A DNA stretch of 62,585 bases from contig JAUICO010000010.1 in NCBI GenBank assembly GCA_030427825.1, positions 1 through 62,585 on the forward strand, in the 5' to 3' direction. Source of the stretch: a bacterium (GTDB taxonomy: Bacteria; Myxococcota_A; Bradymonadia; REDH01). The notes beneath the pieces are model-generated. The model did not search any database, was not told where the DNA came from, and saw only the letters and a program-made list of their open reading frames with translations. This document shows positions 52,428 to 62,585 of this stretch, one piece after another; the first letter of the stretch is position 1, and each line of letters opens with the position of its first letter. The position numbers were made by a program, and so were the translations under genes.

Positions 52428-52837
52428 ACACGGTCGCCTGCGCGACGCTGCTTCTCGCGGCCGCCCTGCTGGTGACCCTGCCTCGTACCGCAGCGGCACA
52501 GGGAAACAGCTGCTGCCGCGACGTAGCGTTCGGGGTCGCCTCTGACTTCGAGGCGGCTTCAGGGCCCCGCATGAGCCGCGATGCCGTCCTTCACTACACG
52601 CTCAGCGCCGCATCCGGTGCGATCGCAACGCAGCTCACGTTACGCGTCCTGTCGGAACGGCCGGCCTGGATCCCCTGGATCGCCGGGATAGCGATCGGCG
52701 CCCTTCCCGGTCTGGCCAAGGAGGTCTACGATGCAGGTCGTGATGGCAATCGCTTCTCGGGCACAGACCTGGCCTGGGACCTCCTGGGCACCGCGACCGG
52801 AGCGACCCTTGCTGTCACATGCAGCTTCAGCTGGTAG
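52415..52837 (+). CDS. YfiM/DUF2279-like exported protein
   Basis: A 140-residue protein with a signal peptide (VACATLLLAAALLVTLPRTAAAQ) and the pattern DAVLHYTLSAASGAIATQLT, IAGIAIGALPGLAKEVYDA, FSGTDLAWDLLGTATGATLA, as in YfiM-type periplasmic proteins with a His and KExxD. The function is unknown. The GTG start at 52415 overlaps the amidase end; its ribosome site is weak, and a later start within the signal peptide is possible but less likely. It is followed 43 bases later by the ArsC-like gene. Confidence 0.72.
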   Translation: MGGLNTVACATLLLAAALLVTLPRTAAAQGNSCCRDVAFGVASDFEAASGPRMSRDAVLHYTLSAASGAIATQLTLRVLSERPAWIPWIAGIAIGALPGLAKEVYDAGRDGNRFSGTDLAWDLLGTATGATLAVTCSFSW

Positions 52838-52880
52838 TCGGGAGCTGCACAGTCGGTACAACCACAGACGGTAGAGAGCC

Positions 52881-53243
52881 GTGGCGATTATTTTCTATCA
52901 ATATCCGAAGTGTGGAACCTGCCGAAAGGCCCGACGCTTCCTTGAAGATCACGAGATCGAACACGAGTCTCGCCACATCGTCGACCACGCCCCTTCCGCG
53001 GACGAGCTCGCAGATCTGCACCGGCGCTCGGGCCTCCCGATTCGGAAGTTCTTCAACACATCCGGCCGCTTATACCGTGACGGCGGCTACCGTGAACGCA
53101 TCGGCGAGATGTCAGACGAGCAGGCGATCGCCGTACTCGCTGCTCAGGGCATGCTGATTCGACGACCGCTACTGGATACCGGCGAGCAGGTCCTCGTGGG
53201 CTTTCGCCCGGATGATTGGGAAGAGGCGCTCCAGAAGTTGTGA
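52881..53243 (+). CDS. ArsC/Spx/MgsR family thioredoxin-fold protein
   Basis: A 120-residue thioredoxin-fold protein with the CxxC active site CGTC (Cys11, Cys14) in FYQYPKCGTCRKARRFLEDH. RKFFNTSGRLYRD and MLIRRPLLDTGEQVLVGFRPDDW are typical. It may be an arsenate-reductase-like or Spx-type protein; the second Cys favours a redox or regulatory role rather than simple arsenate reduction. GTG start with GAGAG upstream. No other arsenic gene is near. Confidence 0.87.
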   Translation: MAIIFYQYPKCGTCRKARRFLEDHEIEHESRHIVDHAPSADELADLHRRSGLPIRKFFNTSGRLYRDGGYRERIGEMSDEQAIAVLAAQGMLIRRPLLDTGEQVLVGFRPDDWEEALQKL

Positions 53244-53274
53244 ACCTGTGATCGCGAGGGCATAATTCGCGACC

Positions 53275-54567
53275 ATGTCTGACGCTCGAACCTCCGCACC
53301 CGAGCGGCTTCGCCGCCGAATCGTCCAACGCGACAGCAAGGGCGACGGCAGCTTTGCATCTGTGGTTTCCCGCATCGCCCACGACTCGGTGCGCGCCTCA
53401 CCACCGATCATGCCGGACGGGCGCTGGTGGCGGAATCTGGAGAGCAACTTCTACCGCCGCCCGGAAGGCTTCGACCTGGCGATGCGTGACCGATGGCGTG
53501 TGCTTGCAACCGCCGCCGCCGACATCGGAATCCGCACCGCCGGCGCAACCGCGGTCGGTGCCCTCGCCGTACCCTTCGGCTACCATCCGCTGCGGCTGCG
53601 TAACTCCTTCAAGCACAAGGACTTCTACAGCGACTTCGTGACCCGCGGGGACCGGGACGCCTTCTTCAAGAAGCCTGCGCACGGTGTCGAGATTCGGCGC
53701 AGGCGGGTGAAGGTGCACCCGCTCGGCGACAGCGGCACCGTCGAGGATCTGTCGTTCAAGAGTCCCTTCGAGCCGCTTCATCCCGCACAGCGCGCGCGTT
53801 GGCAGCGACGCAGCCACAACCGCATCGCGCGGGCTCGCTACCTTCGACATGACGGGCCGCCTCGACCCACCGTCGCCTTCATTCACGGCTTCTTCGCCGA
53901 TCCCTATTGGCTAAACGAGCTCGTCTTCGCTCTGCCCGAGTTCTACTGGGCAGGCTGCAACGTGCTCCTCTTCACCCTGCCCTTTCACGGCAAGCGCCAG
54001 AGTCGACTCTCACCGTTCAGCGGCCACGGCTTTTTCTCAGGCGGTGTCACCGCGCTGAACGAAGCATTCGCGCAGACCGTCTTCGACTTTCGAATCCTGC
54101 TGGACTTCCTGCTGAACTCGGAGCGCGCCCCTGAGGTCGGCGTAACCGGAATCAGCCTCGGCGGATACTCCAGCGCGCTGATCGCAGCCGTCGAAGACCG
54201 ACTCGCGTTTTCCGTACCAAACGTGCCCGTCGCGAGCCTTCCCGATCTCGTCCTCGAATGGGAGCCACTCGGCACGCTGATGAAGACCGCCATGGTGGCT
54301 GCGGGTGTGAGCATCAAAGACCTTCGGCAGATGACGGCTGTGCACTCACCGCTCACCTGGACGCCGCGCCTCCCCAGGGACCGTCTGATGGTGATCGGCG
54401 GTGTCGGCGACCGCCTGGCACCACCGAAGCACACGCGCCTCCTCTGGGACCATTGGGAGCGCTGCCGCATCCACTGGTTCCCCGGCAGCCACGTTATCCA
54501 CCTGGACCAGGGCGAGTATATCGGCGAGATGATGCACTTCATGCGCGACATCGACTTCCTGCCCTGA
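53275..54567 (+). CDS. Alpha/beta hydrolase, possibly ABHD18-like
   Basis: A 430-residue enzyme: oxyanion HGFF in VAFIHGFFADPYW, nucleophile elbow GISLGG (Ser294), GGVGDRLAP with a candidate Asp and GSHVIHL with a candidate His. The N-terminal 180 residues are basic, contain NFYRRPEGFD and no clear signal peptide. It is similar in layout to ABHD18/DUF2048-type hydrolases. The substrate is unknown. It is convergent with gltD (79 bases). Confidence 0.8.
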   Translation: MSDARTSAPERLRRRIVQRDSKGDGSFASVVSRIAHDSVRASPPIMPDGRWWRNLESNFYRRPEGFDLAMRDRWRVLATAAADIGIRTAGATAVGALAVPFGYHPLRLRNSFKHKDFYSDFVTRGDRDAFFKKPAHGVEIRRRRVKVHPLGDSGTVEDLSFKSPFEPLHPAQRARWQRRSHNRIARARYLRHDGPPRPTVAFIHGFFADPYWLNELVFALPEFYWAGCNVLLFTLPFHGKRQSRLSPFSGHGFFSGGVTALNEAFAQTVFDFRILLDFLLNSERAPEVGVTGISLGGYSSALIAAVEDRLAFSVPNVPVASLPDLVLEWEPLGTLMKTAMVAAGVSIKDLRQMTAVHSPLTWTPRLPRDRLMVIGGVGDRLAPPKHTRLLWDHWERCRIHWFPGSHVIHLDQGEYIGEMMHFMRDIDFLP

Positions 54568-54646
54568 TCCCGACGCAGGGAGCGTCGACACTCTGTCGCC
54601 TGAGGGCTCCGTTGTCCTCGCGACGTCGGTCGGCCTGCCGGCGTTC

Positions 54647-56116
54647 TCAGCGACCGCCGAAGGGGCGGTCCATGCCGCGAGTCGGCAATCTGCCGGGATT
54701 GCGCGCAAGCGCAGCGTCGATCTGGCGGGCAGCCTCTCTGCCGTCCGAGATTGCCCAGACGATCAGGCTCGCGCCTCGCTTTGCGTCGCCTGCCACAAGG
54801 ACGCGACGCTGTGAGGTCTCGAAGCCTGACACCGTGCGGATGTTTCCGCGCCCGTCGACGTCTACGCCAAGCTGGTCGCAGATGCTGCCGGTATCCGGCG
54901 CGACGTATCCCATCGCGAGAATCAACAGGTCACAGGGAAGGTCCACCTCCGTTCCGTCGACCTCGTCGAAGCGGGTTCGGCCGGACTCATCGACAACCAT
55001 CTGCACCTGCACTCCGCGTAGCGCGCAGACTCTGCCGCTGTTATCGGCGATCAGCTCTTTGGTCAGGAAAGCGAACTCTCGCCGGCCGCCTTCCTTCTGG
55101 CTCGAGGAGGTCCTGAACACGAGCGGCCACTGCGGCCACGGGTTCGTGTCGCGGCGGGTCTCAGGCGGAGCGGGCATCAGCTCGATCTGAGTGACCGACT
55201 TCGCGCCCTGGCGGTGAGATGTGCCGACGCAATCCGAACCGGTGTCTCCCCCACCGAGAATGATGACGTCACGCCCGGTCGCGAGAATCTGGTCGGGAAC
55301 CTCGTCACCGGCAACCACGCGGTTCTGCTGCTCAAGAAACGTGAGCGCGAAATGCACGCCGTCGAGGTCACGGCCGGGCACCTTGAGATCACGCGGGACA
55401 CCGGCGCCGATCGCAACCAGGACGGCGTCATAATCCGCGTGAATTGTCTTCCAGCTTGTATCGGCGCCAATCTCCACGCCGGTCTGAAACTCGACGCCCT
55501 CGGCCTTCATCTGCTCAAGCCGCCTGTCGATGATGTGCTTTTCCATCTTGAAGTCGGGAATCCCGTATCGGAGGAGCCCGCCAATCCGATCACTCTTCTC
55601 GTACACCGTCACGTTGTGCCCTGCGCGAACGAGCTGTTGGGCTGCGGCGAGACCTGCAGGTCCCGAGCCGACAACAGCCACCCGTCGTCCGCTGCGCGCG
55701 GTCGGCTCCTGCGGGAGCACCCAACCTTCGTCGAAAGCGCGCTCAATGATCTCGCGCTCCGTCTGCTCGATCGTAACGGCGTCGGTATTGATCGTCAGGG
55801 TGCACGCCCCTTCGCAGGGGGCCGGGCAGAGGCGACCGGTAAATTCCGGAAAGTTGTTCGTCGAGGATAGGGCCCGGTAGGCCTGCTCCCACCGTCCGCG
55901 GTACACGAGATCGTTCCAGTCCGGGATGATGTTCCCGAGGGGGCAGCCCTGCTGGCAGAAGGGGATGCCGCAATCCATGCAGCGTCCCGCCTGCCGGCGA
56001 GCGGACTCTTCAGACTGCTGAATCTGAAATTCGCGGTAATCGCCAATTCGTTCACTGGCGTCGCGGGATGCAGGCATCTGTCGCGGCCAGTTCAGGAAGC
56101 CATCGTTCTTACCCAT
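54647..56116 (-). CDS. gltD: Glutamate synthase, small subunit
   Basis: A 489-residue electron-input subunit of NADPH-dependent glutamate synthase. The N-terminal Fe-S region has CMDCGIPFCQQGCPLGNIIP and CPAPCEGAC. The FAD site is VAVVGSGPAGLAAAQQL, and the NADPH site is ILGGGDTGSDCVGTS. GDAKRGASLIVWAISDGREAA ends the FAD domain. It delivers electrons to GltB, which makes glutamate from glutamine and 2-oxoglutarate. It lies 6 bases after gltB in one operon. Confidence 0.96.
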   Translation of the reverse strand: MGKNDGFLNWPRQMPASRDASERIGDYREFQIQQSEESARRQAGRCMDCGIPFCQQGCPLGNIIPDWNDLVYRGRWEQAYRALSSTNNFPEFTGRLCPAPCEGACTLTINTDAVTIEQTEREIIERAFDEGWVLPQEPTARSGRRVAVVGSGPAGLAAAQQLVRAGHNVTVYEKSDRIGGLLRYGIPDFKMEKHIIDRRLEQMKAEGVEFQTGVEIGADTSWKTIHADYDAVLVAIGAGVPRDLKVPGRDLDGVHFALTFLEQQNRVVAGDEVPDQILATGRDVIILGGGDTGSDCVGTSHRQGAKSVTQIELMPAPPETRRDTNPWPQWPLVFRTSSSQKEGGRREFAFLTKELIADNSGRVCALRGVQVQMVVDESGRTRFDEVDGTEVDLPCDLLILAMGYVAPDTGSICDQLGVDVDGRGNIRTVSGFETSQRRVLVAGDAKRGASLIVWAISDGREAARQIDAALARNPGRLPTRGMDRPFGGR

Positions 56117-56122
56117 AGCTCC

Positions 56123-60757
<4,635 letters not shown>

Positions 60758-60918
60758 GATGTGTCCCTACGCGTTCACGAGGTCGGCGACGGTATAACGC
60801 GTTGCGTTAGAAAAAGCCAGCGAATGCTTGGGAGCGCTGCACGGTGCGGGTCCCTGTCAGACGCGGGCTCCGAGAGGCCAAAACATGCTGCACCTGACCG
60901 GAATTACAGAGCAAATCC

Positions 60919-62585
60919 CTATTCGTCGGCCGCCTGCGGCGATCGGAAGCTCGGGTCTTCTTCGGGAATTAACTCGCCCCCGGAGTTCGTCTGCCCGGGA
61001 GTCGCGATGACCCGACTCCTGAATGCCTCGGCGACGTTGTCGCCGCCCTCGGCCAACTGACATGCCTGCCAGGCTTCAGCGCTATCGCCCGGCAGGAAGG
61101 GGTAGCACCCGTCGTCTCCGCAGGGGACATGGCGCCGCTCCATCGATCGGTTCACCATCGCGTCCCCGCTGCCCGAACGACCCCCGAAGAACGGTGGTCC
61201 ACCGTCGCCGGCGACATCGATGACGTTGCCGGCGGGATCACGCAGCTCCAGACGAAGCGCCAAGTTTCGCAGGTTCAGTCGCAGGAATCGAGCATCGTTC
61301 GCCATGTTCATGACGAAATCCGGCTCCAGAAAGGCCGTGCCGCCGTCCTGCGGGTTCAAATCATCATAGGGGATCAGGTTGTGGTCCAGCACGAGAAAAC
61401 GTTCGTAGGGCCCGATGATGGTCCCCGGAAAGAAGCCGACCACAAAATCGTCTGCAGTCGTGATCTGCCAGAGGGAGAGATCAACCGGATGATCCGTAGT
61501 GTTGAGCAGCTCAATAAACTCATCATTGTTTACAGGGTCATCGCCCTGCGAAGGATCGAGCTCACCGTTCCAGCCATCCCAGTGCACTTCATTGAAAACG
61601 ATGTCGCCGATTTCCACGTCCCGGCCGATGAAGTCGTTTCCGGGAGTCTTTCCCCTCACCCAGAGACGCTCGAAGAACTCCTCATATCGGCCGGCCATGC
61701 GTTCGCCACGCAGCACCAGCAGCGTCTCGTCATTAGACACCGTAGCGCTTGACGACCAGTTGAAGGACCCGGTCAGCACCGAAGCATGGGCTGTCGCGCC
61801 GTCGATAACCATCGTCTTCGAGTGCTGACGGCCACCACCCGCCTGATAGTCTCCGGGCAGGTAGCTGTTGTCATTGCCGTCGAGGCGCATCGGCACCTGC
61901 CACATCAGAAGTCGGTACGCCTCGTGGTACGGACCGTTGCCGTGCAGCTGAGAACGGTCGAGAACACCTCGGACTTCGCGACGAACAAACACATCGTCAC
62001 AGGTCACCTGCAGCGCACACAGCTGATCCTCGTCAGCACTCAGCTCACCGTCGAAGTTCGGATCGCAGCACCGGTTGTATTGTTCGAACTCAAGGTGCTT
62101 CTCGATGAGCGCCGCGCCCACCTCGTCCTTTGTGAAGGCGAAGATGAAGAAGTGCACACTCTGCGTCGCGTCACGTACCGCCTGCACGAGCTGGCCAACC
62201 GTGTCCTCCTGCGGCGAAAAGTAGACTTCAACTTGTGTGTCGCCGAGCTGATATACGTTTCCGTTGTCGATGACTTCTTTCGCGTATCCAAACTTCCCGC
62301 CAAACATCTGCTCGAACTCGGCGGTAAACTCCGTGGCCACCTGAGGCGAATCCATCAGCACCCAGTTGTTGTCGTTCTTGCGAAAGCCCGTCGACGTGAT
62401 GTTGCCGGTCCCTGTCAACACATAGCGGCTGTCGAAGACAAAGAACTTGTTGTGCATGATGCTGTAGAGGTTGCCCACCAGCATCGGAATGTTGAGCTGA
62501 TCCATCTCGGCGTATCCGCCGTAGTTGCTCTCCTGGTGACGCGCGTCTCCAACGAAACGAAGGCGCACGCCGCGGTCGTGGGCGC
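60919..62585 (-). CDS. Phospholipase D-like protein with EF-hand-like loop and lamin-tail-like domain (N-terminus off window)
   Basis: At least 554 residues to the right edge, so the start is missing. Two HxK-type motifs: HNKFFVFDSRYVLTGTGN near 62454 and QHSKTMVIDG near 61824 with the following GSFNWSSSA, as in HKD phospholipases or nucleases. Between them is a Cys-containing insertion with DPNFDGELSADE (about 62065-62030), a good 12-residue EF-hand/dockerin loop. After the PLD domain, IVFNEVHWDGWNGE and FIELLNTTDHPVDLSLW match lamin-tail-like domains found in exported proteins. It probably acts outside the cell on a phosphodiester or as a nuclease. Confidence 0.88.
   Translation of the reverse strand, partial: AHDRGVRLRFVGDARHQESNYGGYAEMDQLNIPMLVGNLYSIMHNKFFVFDSRYVLTGTGNITSTGFRKNDNNWVLMDSPQVATEFTAEFEQMFGGKFGYAKEVIDNGNVYQLGDTQVEVYFSPQEDTVGQLVQAVRDATQSVHFFIFAFTKDEVGAALIEKHLEFEQYNRCCDPNFDGELSADEDQLCALQVTCDDVFVRREVRGVLDRSQLHGNGPYHEAYRLLMWQVPMRLDGNDNSYLPGDYQAGGGRQHSKTMVIDGATAHASVLTGSFNWSSSATVSNDETLLVLRGERMAGRYEEFFERLWVRGKTPGNDFIGRDVEIGDIVFNEVHWDGWNGELDPSQGDDPVNNDEFIELLNTTDHPVDLSLWQITTADDFVVGFFPGTIIGPYERFLVLDHNLIPYDDLNPQDGGTAFLEPDFVMNMANDARFLRLNLRNLALRLELRDPAGNVIDVAGDGGPPFFGGRSGSGDAMVNRSMERRHVPCGDDGCYPFLPGDSAEAWQACQLAEGGDNVAEAFRSRVIATPGQTNSGGELIPEEDPSFRSPQAADE

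Noticed and set aside
52881..53243. Arsenic-resistance operon from the ArsC-like gene
   Set aside because: No arsenite pump or ArsR regulator is adjacent, and the CxxC suggests an Spx/MgsR-type protein.

Overview
The window is a dense, GC-rich chromosomal stretch with about 43 protein genes, short intergenic gaps (none over about 250 bases) and no rRNA, tRNA, CRISPR array or insertion sequence that I can see. It looks like a Myxococcota / Bradymonadales-type deltaproteobacterial lineage. About ten putative lipoproteins are present, several carrying long Asp-rich linkers right after the lipid-attachment Cys. There are FG-GAP/VCBS beta-propeller lipoproteins and myxobacterial Cys-rich, MopE-like and thrombospondin-3-like repeats. 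One giant secreted protein ends in a MYXO-CTERM-like sorting tail. The taxonomic placement is an inference from these protein styles.

Left part (1-12.4 kb): a truncated fructosamine-kinase-like gene at the edge; a run of lipoproteins and exported enzymes (Ca-type PI-phospholipase C, an HEXXH protein, a GH3 glycosidase and two unknown lipoproteins); a VanW protein; a LuxR-type regulator; a ferric-type ABC ATPase; and a VOC-fold protein. Next (12.4-19.4 kb) come a response regulator and histidine kinase following a 1035-residue fusion of an alpha/beta hydrolase with a fatty-acyl-CoA synthetase, then a Rieske oxygenase and an AEC transporter. From 19.4 to 25.3 kb there are a ferric-type binding lipoprotein, a GT-C/GT39-like membrane glycosyltransferase, a lipoprotein combining a CxxCH haem motif with FG-GAP repeats, and an HTTM/DoxX-like membrane protein with a small partner.

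The centre (25.4-37.9 kb) reads as a surface glycan or glycolipid locus. It has a small NAD-binding epimerase, GDP-mannose 4,6-dehydratase, a sugar-type cupin, a second nucleotide-sugar epimerase, and a translationally coupled four-gene minus-strand operon: UbiA-A, polytopic GT-like protein, GT2 and UbiA-B. Two tandem paralogous FG-GAP lipoproteins sit inside it. The likely logic is that soluble enzymes make nucleotide sugars, GT2 and the UbiA enzymes charge a polyprenyl carrier, and the polytopic protein transfers sugars at the outer face of the membrane.

The right part (38-62.6 kb) begins with three very large Cys-rich surface proteins: a 1001-residue HAF-repeat protein, a roughly 1445-residue CSLREA/beta-helix/MopE/TSP3 protein with a sorting tail, and a 1053-residue lipoprotein made of about 42 four-Cys units. 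By my reading those 42 units form three blocks of 14. Housekeeping genes follow: DUF202, a DUF938 methyltransferase, DUF493, an amidase, a YfiM-like protein, an ArsC/Spx-family protein, an alpha/beta hydrolase and gltD-gltB. A truncated phospholipase D-like protein, with an EF-hand-like loop and a lamin-tail-like domain, closes the window.
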